DNA of 64,000 nucleotides from Paenibacillus sp. DMB20 (lineage in GTDB: Bacteria; Bacillota; Bacilli; Paenibacillales; Paenibacillaceae). Both the position numbers and the translations under genes were made by a program. The number at the start of each line of letters is the position of its first letter. Position 1 is the first letter of the stretch. The notes under the pieces were generated by a model, which was not told where the DNA came from, ran no database searches, and saw only the letters and a list, made by a program, of their open reading frames with translations. Below are positions 56,024 through 64,000 of this stretch, piece after piece. The stretch covers positions 147,694-211,693 of the forward strand of contig NZ_LAZU01000032.1 in NCBI RefSeq assembly GCF_000987955.1, given 5' to 3'.

Positions 56024-57046
56024 TCACACCCGGCTCCCCTCTTCCCTTAATTGCTCCCGATACTGCCCCGGCGTGAGCCCGGTCCATTTCTTGAACGCGT
56101 TCTGGAACGCGCTTGGCTCCGAATAATGGAGCGCATACGCGATTTCGCCGACCGAATAATCCTCTTTTCTTAAAAAGTCCGTCGCCAACTCTTTGCGAAC
56201 CCGAATGGACAGATGTTGGTATGTGGTATCCTCATCCTTCAATTTATGCTGGATCGTTCTCGTGCTCACGCCAAAATGATCCGCCGTTTGCTGCAGCGTC
56301 GGCATAAAGGAAGGCAAACACTTTTTCATCCACAACACGATTTGCTCCGAAAACATGGGATTCCTTGCCATCATGTCCCTGGTTTCCTGCGCCATGTTCT
56401 CAAAAACCCCGAGCAACCTGGCGTCCGAATATAGCACCGGGTAGCTCAGCACCTCCTTGCTCATGACCAGCAGATGCTGTTCTCCGCCAAAATGCGGCGC
56501 GCTTTCGAACACCCGCAAGTAAGGAAGGTTGTCAGGCGGGGCTTCATGCTCGAAAAACACCTCTTTTAACGGGATTCGCCGGTTGCTCAGCTTCCCGATG
56601 ATCTGAACCAAAGAGCTCGCCATGTCTTCCGCGCAATGCCTGGACATCCGGCCTGGACCCTGAAGGGATAGCCGGATCCGTACATCCTCTCCCCGGACGT
56701 CCCACGCCAGAATAAAGCCGCTGCACAGAATAACGTTATACCGTTGGTACGCGGCCAGCGCATCGGCGATGGTGCCCGAATGCATCATGACATACCCAAG
56801 GATGCCCAGGTCCGCGATCTCCGTCATCTGTCCCTGATGTAATCCGAAATAATCGTCCTCCGTGTAACGGGCTGCCGCTTTCATGAGCCGCTCCAGTTCC
56901 TCCACGGTTATTCGGTTCTCCGCATCCTCCAGCAAGCGCTCGTCAAACGCGGTTTCCTTGCAAAACGATGCTGTATCATACCCCTTCCTGACGATGGTTT
57001 TCAGGATCGGGAATACCATGGAAACGGCAACTCCTTGATCGTTCAA
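56024..57046 (-). CDS. AraC-family regulator with arabinose-binding-like N-terminal domain
   Basis: 340 aa. TTG 57046 is the start with AGGAGGAGC ahead. Residues ~10-200 resemble the AraC 'arabinose-binding' domain of the OruR/ArgR-like group (GLHQGQMTEIADLGILGYVM, YNVILCSGFILAWDVRGEDV). The last 100 hold the AraC double HTH: LQQTADHFGVSTRTIQHKLK and YSVGEIAYALHYSEPSAFQN. Divergent from the quinone reductase gene, with a palindrome between them, so it probably regulates that gene. Confidence 0.9.
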   Translation of the reverse strand: MNDQGVAVSMVFPILKTIVRKGYDTASFCKETAFDERLLEDAENRITVEELERLMKAAARYTEDDYFGLHQGQMTEIADLGILGYVMMHSGTIADALAAYQRYNVILCSGFILAWDVRGEDVRIRLSLQGPGRMSRHCAEDMASSLVQIIGKLSNRRIPLKEVFFEHEAPPDNLPYLRVFESAPHFGGEQHLLVMSKEVLSYPVLYSDARLLGVFENMAQETRDMMARNPMFSEQIVLWMKKCLPSFMPTLQQTADHFGVSTRTIQHKLKDEDTTYQHLSIRVRKELATDFLRKEDYSVGEIAYALHYSEPSAFQNAFKKWTGLTPGQYREQLREEGSRV

Positions 57047-57132
57047 GCCTTGCTCCTCCTTTGCGCGAAATCGCAGTCCGATTTGCGCCGATGATCATTC
57101 ATTCATCGATTAAATCCGTCTATGCTGATTGT

Positions 57133-57145
57133 AGTCCAGAGGACT
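57133..57145. promoter_or_regulatory. Perfect short palindrome, candidate operator
   Basis: AGTCC-AGA-GGACT lies between the divergent AraC regulator and the quinone reductase gene, about 90-100 bases from both starts. Confidence 0.35.
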
Positions 57146-57232
57146 TCAGCTTTACCACACCAATATACCATATCGCAGCAGCACGGAGGATCCATGCTTG
57201 ATATTCGGTTGTTTAAAGGGAGGAACCCAAAC

Positions 57233-57823
57233 ATGAAATCCAAGAAATCCAACATTCTCATCATCAACGGACATCCAGACCCCGAAAGTCTCTGCTCGGC
57301 CTTGTCCGCAGCTTATATGGAAGGCGCCATGCAGCATCCTGTCCAAATTCAAAGACTGGATCTAGGGAAAATGCAATTCGAACCCAACCTGAAGTTCGGT
57401 TACCGCCGGCGCACGGAACTGGAGAGCGATCTGATCGAAGCCCAGGAACTTATACGCCGGGCCGATCATCTGGTCTTCGTCTATCCGACATGGTGGGGCG
57501 CGATGCCCGCGATCCTGAAGGGATTTATCGACCGCATCTTTCTGCCCGGCTTCGCTTACAAATACCGGGACAATTCTTCGATGTGGGATAAGCTTTTAAC
57601 CGGAAAATCCGCCCATCTGATCGTCACGGCGGACACTCCTTCCTGGTACAACCGATTGGTTTACAAACGTGCGGGGTACGGGGTGATGAAACGGAACATT
57701 TTGCAGTTCTGCGGCATTACGCCTGTTCGGGTAACCGAATTCAGTCCCATAAACAAGTCATCCGCTGAGCAGCGGACCAAATGGCTGGACAAAGCGAAGC
57801 GGCTCGGCTCAAAATTGGCTTAA
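57233..57823 (+). CDS. NAD(P)H:quinone oxidoreductase, flavodoxin-like (KefF/YwrO group)
   Basis: 196 aa. FMN/FAD flavodoxin-like fold: ILIINGHPDPESLCSALSAA (phosphate loop), LVFVYPTWWGAMPAILKGFI then DRIFLPGFAYKY (conserved), and MKRNILQFCGI near the end. Two-electron reduction of quinones or electrophiles, cytoplasmic. ATG 57233 with GGGAGG nine bases ahead is preferred to the open frame from 57122. Likely controlled by the divergent AraC regulator. Confidence 0.93.
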   Translation: MKSKKSNILIINGHPDPESLCSALSAAYMEGAMQHPVQIQRLDLGKMQFEPNLKFGYRRRTELESDLIEAQELIRRADHLVFVYPTWWGAMPAILKGFIDRIFLPGFAYKYRDNSSMWDKLLTGKSAHLIVTADTPSWYNRLVYKRAGYGVMKRNILQFCGITPVRVTEFSPINKSSAEQRTKWLDKAKRLGSKLA

Positions 57824-57994
57824 ATCGGGATGAACCTTGCATTAGGCCCTCCATCCATCTCTTGCACGGCTAACCTGCAGCCTGCGAAGTGCAGGAGTCG
57901 TCAGCTCTTTATTTCGTATTTTCGGAAAAAGGAGTAAAATAGTAAAGTATGGCATGGGATATGCCAATGTAAGCCAAAGGAGGATCCACCCAAT

Positions 57995-59356
57995 ATGAGC
58001 GTTGATTATAAAGCGTATTTTGCTGAACACCGCGAAACCCATTTGAACGAATTGAAGGAATGGTTGTCGATTCCAAGCATCTCCGCCCTGTCCGAGCACA
58101 AGGGCGATGTCGCCAAAGCGGCGGAATGGCTGGCCGGCAAGCTGAAGGAAGCAGGCCTGGAGCATGTGGAAATTCACCAGACCGAAGGTCACCCCATCAT
58201 TACCGCGGATTATCTGCATGCCGAAGGCAAACCGACCGTGCTGATCTACGGCCATTACGACGTGCAGCCGGTAGATCCGCTTCATCTGTGGGAAACCCCG
58301 CCGTTCGAGCCGGACATCCGGAACGGCAAGCTGTATGCGCGCGGCGCCACCGACGATAAGGGACAGCTGTTCCTCCATGTCAAAGCCGTCGAAGCTATGC
58401 TAAAGCAGGAAAAAGATTTGCCGGTCAACATCAAGTTCTGCATCGAAGGCGAAGAAGAGGTCTCCAGCCCGAACCTGCCGATCTACCTGGAAAATAACAC
58501 GGACAAGCTGGCTGCGGACGCGATCCTGATCTCCGACACTTCCCTGCTCGCCCCCGGCAAGCCTGCCATTTCCACGGGACTGCGCGGACTCTGTTCGCTG
58601 GAACTCACCTTGGAAACGGCCAATACCGACCTGCACTCCGGTTCTTTCGGCGGCGGCGTTCCGAACGCGCTGCATGCGATGGTCTCCTTGCTCGCCTCGC
58701 TTCATGACGAGAAAGGCCGCGTTAGCGTGAAAGGCTTCTATGACGGCGTGCAGGAACTTTCTCCCGAAATGCGCGAGGAATTTGCCAAGCAGCAATTCGA
58801 CGAAGAGCGGTTGAAAAAGGACCTGAACCTTGACGCCCTGTTCGGCGAGGAAGGCTACAGCTTCGTGGAGCGCGTCGGCGCACGGCCTACGCTGGAACTG
58901 AACGGCGTTTACGGCGGGTTCCAGGGCGAAGGCAGCAAGACCGTCATTCCGAAAGAGGCCCATGCCAAAATCACCTGCCGTCTGGTCGCGGACCAGGACC
59001 CGCAGGCCGTACTCGACGCCATCGAGGCTCATCTTCACGCCCATACGCCGGTCGGGGCCAAGCTTACGTTCTCGCCGAAGGAAAAAGCCTTCGCGTTCAA
59101 CATCGACCCGTCCCATCCGATGCTGCAAAAAGCCGCGGATGCGTTCGAGCATGTATACGGTACGCGCGCGCTGTTCACGAAAGACGGCGGTTCCATACCG
59201 ATCGTCGAGAAGCTGTCCAGTACGCTGAATGCGCCTGCCGTCATGATGGGCTTCGGCTTGCCCGACGAAAACCTGCATGCGCCGAACGAGCATTTCAACC
59301 TGGAGAACTTCGACAAAGGACTGCTCACGATCGTGGAGTATTTGAAACTGATCTAA
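57995..59356 (+). CDS. M20-family metallodipeptidase
   Basis: 453 aa. Catalytic metal motifs in order: VLIYGHYDVQPVDP (His, Asp), ARGATDDKGQLFLHVKAVEA (bridging Asp), IEGEEEVSSPNLP (catalytic and metal Glu), DTSLLAPGKPA and near the end HAPNEHFNLENFDKGL (metal His). A dimerisation/lid domain lies between ~185 and 315. It cleaves dipeptides, probably with a wide substrate range. AAGGAGG sits ten bases before ATG 57995. Monocistronic. Confidence 0.95.
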   Translation: MSVDYKAYFAEHRETHLNELKEWLSIPSISALSEHKGDVAKAAEWLAGKLKEAGLEHVEIHQTEGHPIITADYLHAEGKPTVLIYGHYDVQPVDPLHLWETPPFEPDIRNGKLYARGATDDKGQLFLHVKAVEAMLKQEKDLPVNIKFCIEGEEEVSSPNLPIYLENNTDKLAADAILISDTSLLAPGKPAISTGLRGLCSLELTLETANTDLHSGSFGGGVPNALHAMVSLLASLHDEKGRVSVKGFYDGVQELSPEMREEFAKQQFDEERLKKDLNLDALFGEEGYSFVERVGARPTLELNGVYGGFQGEGSKTVIPKEAHAKITCRLVADQDPQAVLDAIEAHLHAHTPVGAKLTFSPKEKAFAFNIDPSHPMLQKAADAFEHVYGTRALFTKDGGSIPIVEKLSSTLNAPAVMMGFGLPDENLHAPNEHFNLENFDKGLLTIVEYLKLI

Positions 59357-59432
59357 GCGGCTTGTTCCAGATAGCAAAGACTCTGGCCATCTGCCAAATG
59401 GACAGTTGCGATTTGCGTTTCACGGCAACAAA

Positions 59433-59468
59433 CATAAGCCCGCCCCGGCAACAACGGGGCGGGCTTAG
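59433..59468 (+). terminator. Terminator of the M20 dipeptidase gene
   Basis: AAGCCCGCCCC (59436-59446) pairs with GGGGCGGGCTT (59456-59466), strong GC stem; the T-run is weak. Confidence 0.65.
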
Positions 59469-59601
59469 CTGCGTTCACCTTACTTCATCGTGCAGTATGC
59501 AACCCTGAATCTTTGGCCTGATCTTTCATCATGTCCGCGTCGTCCCGCACCTTTCGCGGAGTTGACAGTTAATATCGATACAGACCAGTCTTTTTGGAAT
59601 T

Positions 59602-60240
59602 TTATTCGCCGTAATAAGTCACGAACTCTCCATTCGGTTTGCGATAGCCGCGGGGTCTTTGCTTGCCGGTGTCCTCTTTTCCAAGCGTGATCAGCATGAC
59701 CGGCACATACCGTTCATCGATTTGAAGGGCTACCCGGACCGCTTCGGGATCGAAACCGATCATCGGGCAGGTATCCCAGCCCCGCTCCTTGGCGATCAGC
59801 ATGAACTGCATCGCGGACAGGCTTGCGTTACGGATCGCTTCATCCCGCTTGAAGCCGTCTCCCCTGGATTCGTACATGTCATGTACTTCCCGAACGGTCT
59901 TATCGAATTCAAACTGATCGATAATGCCGAGGCTCAGCAAACCTTCATTGATAGGCCCGATGTCATGATAAGCTTCCAGATCCCCCAAAACCACGATCAC
60001 CGCCGAGCTGGTCAGAACTTTATACTGCCTATATGCCGCCTCGTATACCTTCTCTTTTAGTCCGGAATCCGTCACGACCGCATAATGGGCATGCTGCAAA
60101 TTAAAGGCGGAAGGCGCGTACTTGACCAGATTGAACATCTCCTCCAGCTCCTGCCGGCCGATCTTCACGTCCGGAATGAATTTCATGGCGGATCTTCTTG
60201 ATTTTAAAAGCTCGGTGAATGAGTTCGCTGTTCCGTTCAT
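59602..60240 (-). CDS. Nitroreductase family protein
   Basis: 212 aa, FMN-dependent. Start ATG 60240 with AAGGAG. It has the FMN site SRRSAMKFIPD at residues ~14-24, YAPSAFNLQHAHYAVVTD near 50, and CPMIGFDPEAVRVALQI near 160, then VPVMLITLGKEDTGKQRPRG, as in YfkO/YodC-type nitroreductases. Reduces nitro compounds or quinones; the native substrate is unknown. Confidence 0.92.
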   Translation of the reverse strand: MNGTANSFTELLKSRRSAMKFIPDVKIGRQELEEMFNLVKYAPSAFNLQHAHYAVVTDSGLKEKVYEAAYRQYKVLTSSAVIVVLGDLEAYHDIGPINEGLLSLGIIDQFEFDKTVREVHDMYESRGDGFKRDEAIRNASLSAMQFMLIAKERGWDTCPMIGFDPEAVRVALQIDERYVPVMLITLGKEDTGKQRPRGYRKPNGEFVTYYGE

Positions 60241-60365
60241 GTTAAGACTCTCCTTAAGTAAACTGTAATTTTATACATTTTATCACAGTCACTATAAAAA
60301 AAGTAAGGAAATTATCGGTCATAATTGTTTAATTATGGGCTGAATTTCGACATGATTGTGAATAA

Positions 60366-60397
60366 AAAAATAATCCCTTGCAGCGCAAGGGATTCTA
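60366..60397 (-). terminator. Terminator of the second ECF operon
   Basis: AATCCCTTGC (60372-60381) pairs with GCAAGGGATT (60385-60394); minus T-run ATTTTTTT follows. Confidence 0.8.
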
Positions 60398-60405
60398 AGG
60401 GGATG

Positions 60406-61383
60406 TTACATACGCTCCCATAAGGCAGAGAACGCTTCGGGTTCCAGTTGAAGAAACACGGGGGCGAAACCGTATATGACGTAGTTTCCTTCTTTAAAAA
60501 GTCGGAGTTCCACCTCGGTCCCGTCTTCCAGCGTCAGATGCAAAAATTTCTGATTGCTGCCTTCGGACTGATAGATTCCCGCTTCATACAGTCCCCCCTC
60601 CTCCACGGGCTTGGCTTCATATAAAGCATTTATAAACTGCTCCAACACCGAATCCGGCCCCAAGGAATGAAACTTGTCCCCTCCCATATTCCAAGCGTCA
60701 AAATCCTGCCACTTCGCGGAAACGACCCGGCCTTTCAAATTCAGCTTGCCGACCAGATCCTCCCCCTTGGCAACCGTAATCCCGTTCAAATGTTCATATA
60801 CTTCGGCGTAAATCTGCCCGTCCAGCTCCAGATAAGACATGATGCGAAACTCCTTGTCGTACCCTTTTACCGAATACACGTCCATTTCCCCGATGGTTGA
60901 TGCGAGCTCCTTATAATCGGACGCTTCGCTCCATTCGTCAATGCCGGCCGTGGAGCGGCCCAGTTTTTCTCCAAGCAGCTGCTTTGCGGTTTCAGGCGTG
61001 ATTTTCGTGCCCGTCTGCGTATAGATCTTCCCCTGGTATACGATTAATCCGATCATGTCCGCTTGAGCGCCGGATGTCTCGGGAAGCTTCATTTCGGGTA
61101 TGGTGACGGCATTCGGGTCTTCCTTAACCGCAGGTGCAGGGCCGTCAGCCTGCGGCCGTACCGCGGATGTCACGACCGGCCTGTTCGTTTCGTTCCAAGT
61201 AAGGGATAGAACGACCCCGAGGCCCATGACGGCCGTTAGGCCTGCCGCGATAAACGCCGGGCGGTTTCTTTTTACGCGGATCGGTTCTTGCTTGTGTTCC
61301 CGAACATGCTTTGCAAGCCGCTGCTCCAGTCCCTCATCCGGCTCCATCCGATCCAGTAGCGTTTTATATTCCTTCGGGTTCAT
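60406..61383 (-). CDS. Probable membrane anti-sigma factor
   Basis: 325 aa. Short cytoplasmic N-terminus (YKTLLDRMEPDEGLEQRLAK, HVREHKQEPIRVKRN), a single membrane segment at ~44-65 (PAFIAAGLTAVMGLGVVLSL), then an extracytoplasmic part with ETSGAQADMIGLIVYQGKIY and ending VFLQLEPEAFSALWERM. ATG 61383 overlaps the sigma stop (ATGA). It therefore likely inhibits the ECF factor it follows. No zinc-binding HxxxCxxC motif is seen. Confidence 0.8.
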   Translation of the reverse strand: MNPKEYKTLLDRMEPDEGLEQRLAKHVREHKQEPIRVKRNRPAFIAAGLTAVMGLGVVLSLTWNETNRPVVTSAVRPQADGPAPAVKEDPNAVTIPEMKLPETSGAQADMIGLIVYQGKIYTQTGTKITPETAKQLLGEKLGRSTAGIDEWSEASDYKELASTIGEMDVYSVKGYDKEFRIMSYLELDGQIYAEVYEHLNGITVAKGEDLVGKLNLKGRVVSAKWQDFDAWNMGGDKFHSLGPDSVLEQFINALYEAKPVEEGGLYEAGIYQSEGSNQKFLHLTLEDGTEVELRLFKEGNYVIYGFAPVFLQLEPEAFSALWERM

Positions 61384-61871
61384 GATTCAACCTCGCTTTC
61401 CAAATCCATTTTTAACAGCTGCCTGCCGCGCGCAAGGCGCATCTTGACGGCCGATTCGCTGATTTGCAGAATGCCGGCGATCTGCCGGACCGAATAATCT
61501 TCATAATAAAACAGGTGGATGACCGCCTTATATTTGAACGGCAGTTTTATGACATGATCCATGAGGGAACGGTCGGAAGACTGTTCGAAGTATTCATCCA
61601 TATCCTCCATCCGGATGACCCGCCTGCGCCATAGGCTGCCCTGCATGTTTTTGCATTGGTTCGTGACGACGCGGATCAGCCAGGCTTTTTGGTGTTCCCG
61701 GTCGGTAAATGGGGGCGATTTATACATCAGCTTGATGAATGTTTCCTGAAGGGCTTCCTCCACGTCCTGTTTGTTGCCCAAATGAACCATTGCGATTTTG
61801 AAAAGCATGCTTCCGTATAATTGATAGACTTCCGTAATATCTCCGCCCGGCCGGAGCGAATCACTCAACAT
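61380..61871 (-). CDS. ECF RNA polymerase sigma factor (second)
   Basis: 163 aa. Region 2 (EVYQLYGSMLFKIAMVHLGN, DVEEALQETFIKLMYKSPPF, HQKAWLIRVVTNQCKNM) and region 4 (LPFKYKAVIHLFYYEDYSVR, QIAGILQISESAVKMRLARG) are complete. ATG 61871 has AAAGGAGG nine bases ahead. A possible self-regulated ECF promoter lies at 61908-61933. It differs from the first ECF pair in anti-sigma type and promoter sequence. Confidence 0.92.
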   Translation of the reverse strand: MLSDSLRPGGDITEVYQLYGSMLFKIAMVHLGNKQDVEEALQETFIKLMYKSPPFTDREHQKAWLIRVVTNQCKNMQGSLWRRRVIRMEDMDEYFEQSSDRSLMDHVIKLPFKYKAVIHLFYYEDYSVRQIAGILQISESAVKMRLARGRQLLKMDLESEVES

Positions 61872-61907
61872 GTGGCGTGACCTCCTTTTACCCTTAACAC
61901 AATTATG

Positions 61908-61933
61908 GACGGCGTTTGGTCACATTTGGTTGA
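61908..61933 (-). promoter_or_regulatory. Candidate ECF promoter of the second sigma operon
   Basis: TCAACC (complement of 61928-61933), 16 bases, CGTC (complement of 61908-61911) followed by CATAAT. Spacing matches ECF promoters, the -10 CGTC is standard. Confidence 0.45.
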
Positions 61934-61939
61934 AAAAAA

Positions 61940-61971
61940 AACAAAAAAAAACACGCCGGAACCGGCGTGCT
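61940..61971 (-). terminator. Terminator of the sugar ABC operon
   Basis: CACGCCGG/CCGGCGTG perfect stem (61952-61969), followed on the minus strand by a T9 and further T-rich run. Confidence 0.88.
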
Positions 61972-61993
61972 CTTCCAAAACATTAAAGAGTAA

Positions 61994-62827
61994 CTACCCC
62001 TTCGTTCCGCCCTGCAAACCAAATCCTTTGGACATAAACTGCTGGGACAGAATGTACATCACAATGGCCGGAATCGCGTAAAGCACGGAAAATGCGGCCA
62101 GACTGCCGTAATCCACCATGCCGTACTGCCCGAAAAATTGATACAGTTTCAAGGAGGCCGGGAAATTCTCCGGCGACTGGAGCAGAATGTACGGGACGAA
62201 GAAATTGCCCCAGCTTCCCGAAAACGTGAATATGGCAACCGTGCAAATCCCGGGAACCATTAAAGGCGCCACCACCTTTCGAATTCCCGTGAAGACCGAG
62301 GCTCCGTCGACCCAGGCGGCCTCTTCCAGATCATTCGGCACGGAGTCCATGAAATTTTTCATCATCCATATTCCATAAGGCATGGACGAAGCCACATAGA
62401 ACAGGATGACGCCGAAAATGTTGTCGTACAGCTTTAAGCCGAGAAACAATTGATATACCGGGACCATGACCGCCGTAATCGGCAGCGATGTCATAAACAG
62501 GATGGTGAGCATGAACGGCTTCTTGTATTTCATCTGGTAGCGCGATAACGGATAGGCTGCCAGCAAAGCCAACAATACCACCAGAACGGCTTGGCCGAGC
62601 GACATGAACAGGCCGATCATAAACGCCCGTTGGTTCTCGGGGCTGGTTATGACTTCGGCGTAATTGGCCCCCGTGATTCGGGAAGGAAGCTTCAGCGATT
62701 GCATCGCATTGGCGTCAACCGAAGCGACCAGAACCCACAGGAGCGGAAGAACGAAACAGATGCCGATGAATGTAAGTATCGCATACGGCAGCACCCGATA
62801 AACCACTTTGCGTTGTTTCGCATTCAT
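61994..62827 (-). CDS. Carbohydrate ABC permease, MalG-type (second operon)
   Basis: 277 aa, six helices. ATG 62827 has GAGGGG and AAGGAT ahead. EAA motif at DLEEAAWVDGASVFTGIRKV, then VAPLMVPGICTVAIFTFSGS, and ends QQFMSKGFGLQGGTKG, the usual MalG C-terminus. Follows the MalF-type gene by 23 bases. No ATPase gene is in view. Confidence 0.94.
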   Translation of the reverse strand: MNAKQRKVVYRVLPYAILTFIGICFVLPLLWVLVASVDANAMQSLKLPSRITGANYAEVITSPENQRAFMIGLFMSLGQAVLVVLLALLAAYPLSRYQMKYKKPFMLTILFMTSLPITAVMVPVYQLFLGLKLYDNIFGVILFYVASSMPYGIWMMKNFMDSVPNDLEEAAWVDGASVFTGIRKVVAPLMVPGICTVAIFTFSGSWGNFFVPYILLQSPENFPASLKLYQFFGQYGMVDYGSLAAFSVLYAIPAIVMYILSQQFMSKGFGLQGGTKG

Positions 62828-62850
62828 ATCCTTTTCCCCTCAACCCTCAT

Positions 62851-63741
62851 TTACTCTTTCATGGACCGGATATAAAGCAGGCTCAAAACGATGCCGATGA
62901 GCAGCAGCAGCAAAGATATCGCAGTTCCATAGCCAAGCTGGTAATTTACGAAAGCCTGATTGTACATAAAAATAGGCAGCGTTGTCGTTAAGGTACCCGG
63001 TCCCCCGCCGGTCATGGCATAAATCAGGCCGAATACGCCGAGCGTCTGCAAGGTAACCAGCATCATGTTCGTCGTAATGGAACCTTTGATGTAAGGCACG
63101 ATAATTCTCGTGAAGATCTTCCATTTGGAGGCTCCATCCACCACCGCGGCCTCTTCGATCTCAGTCGGTACGTCATCCAGCGCGGCCTGGAATACCAGCA
63201 TGGAAAAAGCCGTGCCATGCCAAATGTTGGCCAGAATAATCGTAAGCATGGGAACGGTAAACAACCAGGTTACCTCGGAAAAACCGAAAAAAGCGATGAT
63301 TGCGTTAAGCGTCCCCTCATCCCCGAAAAAGCTGTACAGGCAAAGGGCGCATACAATTTCAGGAGTGACCCAGCCTGCCAATACGATCGTGCCGATGACC
63401 CGCCTGAACATCTTGTTTTTGTGCTTCATCAAGAGGGCGATCAGAAATCCCAGCACCTGCTGACCGACCACCGCCGATCCGATCAAGAATATTAAGGTGT
63501 TCCATATGCTAACCCTAACCGTCGGGTCTTCAAACATGCGGACATAGTTGTCAAAGCCGATAAACTTCAGTTCCTTGGCGGCCTCTCCCGTTAAAGCAAG
63601 ATTCGTGAAGGAATAATAAAAAGTCAACAGGATCGGATATATGAAAAACACCAGCATGATTGCAACGGAAGGAAGCAAAAAATAGAGCCACGTGGTTGTT
63701 TTTCTTCTCTTGTAACTTTGGTATACGGCCAAACTGCTCAT
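62851..63741 (-). CDS. Carbohydrate ABC permease, MalF-type (second operon)
   Basis: 296 aa from ATG 63741 (GGAGGAG ahead); a longer open frame upstream into the intercistronic hairpin is rejected. Six helices, with LLPSVAIMLVFFIYPILLTF near the start and the EAA motif PTEIEEAAVVDGASKWKIFT. Conserved MTGGGPGTLTTTLPIFMYNQ precedes the last helix. Partner of the MalG-type permease; substrate probably a sugar or oligosaccharide. Confidence 0.94.
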   Translation of the reverse strand: MSSLAVYQSYKRRKTTTWLYFLLPSVAIMLVFFIYPILLTFYYSFTNLALTGEAAKELKFIGFDNYVRMFEDPTVRVSIWNTLIFLIGSAVVGQQVLGFLIALLMKHKNKMFRRVIGTIVLAGWVTPEIVCALCLYSFFGDEGTLNAIIAFFGFSEVTWLFTVPMLTIILANIWHGTAFSMLVFQAALDDVPTEIEEAAVVDGASKWKIFTRIIVPYIKGSITTNMMLVTLQTLGVFGLIYAMTGGGPGTLTTTLPIFMYNQAFVNYQLGYGTAISLLLLLIGIVLSLLYIRSMKE

Positions 63742-63778
63742 CCTTCTCTCCTCCTCGCCTGCAGAAGAACCAAAAAGC

Positions 63779-63824
63779 GCTTGCTCAAGCATGCATCCCA
63801 AGAAGGAGGGCGGCTCGAGCAAGC
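63779..63824 (-). promoter_or_regulatory. Intercistronic stem-loop followed by T5
   Basis: GCTTGCTC pairs perfectly with GAGCAAGC (63817-63824 with 63779-63786), followed on the minus strand by GCTTTTTG. Lies between the binding-protein gene and the permeases, so probably a partial terminator that lowers permease expression. Confidence 0.6.
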
Positions 63825-63832
63825 TTTCCGTT

Positions 63833-64000
63833 TTATTTTTCCGCTACATGATCCGCGCCGACGATTCTTGTCACGTCCTGGGCATACTTATTCATGGCAT
63901 CGGCGGGAGAAGTGCCCGTAGCCACGGATTCCACCATGGTTTGGATTTGGGTGGATACTTCCGGGTATTTTTCCTGCGCAGGCCTGAATTCGGCATTTTG
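63833..64000 (-). CDS. Extracellular solute-binding protein (C-terminal end; rest beyond window)
   Basis: The last 55 codons of a gene entering from the right edge read EFRPAQEKYPEVSTQIQTMV, SPADAMNKYAQDVTRIVGAD and HVAEK, stop at 63833. This is the usual end of a family-1 sugar-binding protein (SPxxALxxxxxxVxxI). Same strand as the two permeases downstream, so it is the binding component of the second sugar ABC operon. Confidence 0.85.
   Translation of the reverse strand, partial: QNAEFRPAQEKYPEVSTQIQTMVESVATGTSPADAMNKYAQDVTRIVGADHVAEK

Noticed and set aside
1-64000. CRISPR arrays, prophage structural genes, integrases, rRNA genes
   Set aside because: I looked for regularly spaced repeats, tail/capsid or integrase motifs and rRNA signatures and saw none.

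Overview
The window looks like chromosome from a Gram-positive, low-to-moderate GC member of the Paenibacillaceae (Paenibacillus-like). The evidence is style and content: AGGAGG-type ribosome sites, frequent TTG/GTG starts, a T-box leader, SLH-anchored secreted enzymes, copper-amine-oxidase-like stalk domains, YesM/YesN-type two-component systems, ECF sigma/anti-sigma pairs and carbohydrate ABC transporters. No species can be named from the sequence alone.

Layout. 1-3.9 kb: glycerol oxidation operon (gldA then a DhaK-DhaL kinase, minus strand) with a divergent PocR/AraC regulator. 4-7.7 kb: two secreted proteins, one RCC1-like with a stalk domain, one TraB/GumN-like. 7.8-9.3 kb: chorismate mutase-DAHP synthase under a T-box. 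9.4-12.1 kb: an accessory SecA (SecA2) with a small upstream gene. 12.2-13.3 kb: gene remnants left by deletions. 13.3-15 kb: an SRPBCC protein and a WYL regulator. 15.2-19.4 kb: an ECF sigma/anti-sigma pair and two tandem paralogous secreted proteins, all three units carrying the same TGAACC-N16-CGCCTA promoter. 19.4-21.3 kb: DrrAB-type ABC exporter. 21.5-24.9 kb: SMI1/KNR4, an unknown protein and a SUFU protein, resembling a toxin-immunity cluster. 25.3-26.9 kb: a kinase-HD protein and an RNA ligase, a likely RNA-repair operon. 27.5-30.4 kb: ComP/ComA-like two-component system. 30.5-33.5 kb: AT-rich block. 33.5-36.2 kb: serine hydrolase and GH19 chitinase. 36.3-46.9 kb: a glycan-use locus (SLH-anchored GH101/GH129-like hydrolase, two permeases, binding lipoprotein, YesM/YesN pair). 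47-48.7 kb: erythromycin-esterase-like protein. 48.8-55.8 kb: AT-rich D-serine utilisation region (XRE-cupin regulator, ridA, dsdA, DsdX-like permease) ending at a tRNA-Ala gene. 56-64 kb: AraC regulator with a divergent quinone reductase, M20 dipeptidase, nitroreductase, a second ECF pair and a second sugar ABC operon running off the right edge.

Data caveat. About fifteen genes are split by a one-base frame change exactly at an A/T run of 5-9 bases, and nearly all are restored by removing one base. This looks like a systematic sequencing or assembly insertion error, not real gene decay. I give full-length corrected spans and say where the frame breaks. One apparent sigma/anti-sigma fusion is explained the same way.

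Biologically, the most interesting items are the kinase-HD/RNA-ligase pair beside an immunity-gene cluster, the self-contained ECF regulon with three matching promoters, the orphan SecA2 operon, and the D-serine locus lying between tRNA-Ala and a tRNA-Ala-like sequence.
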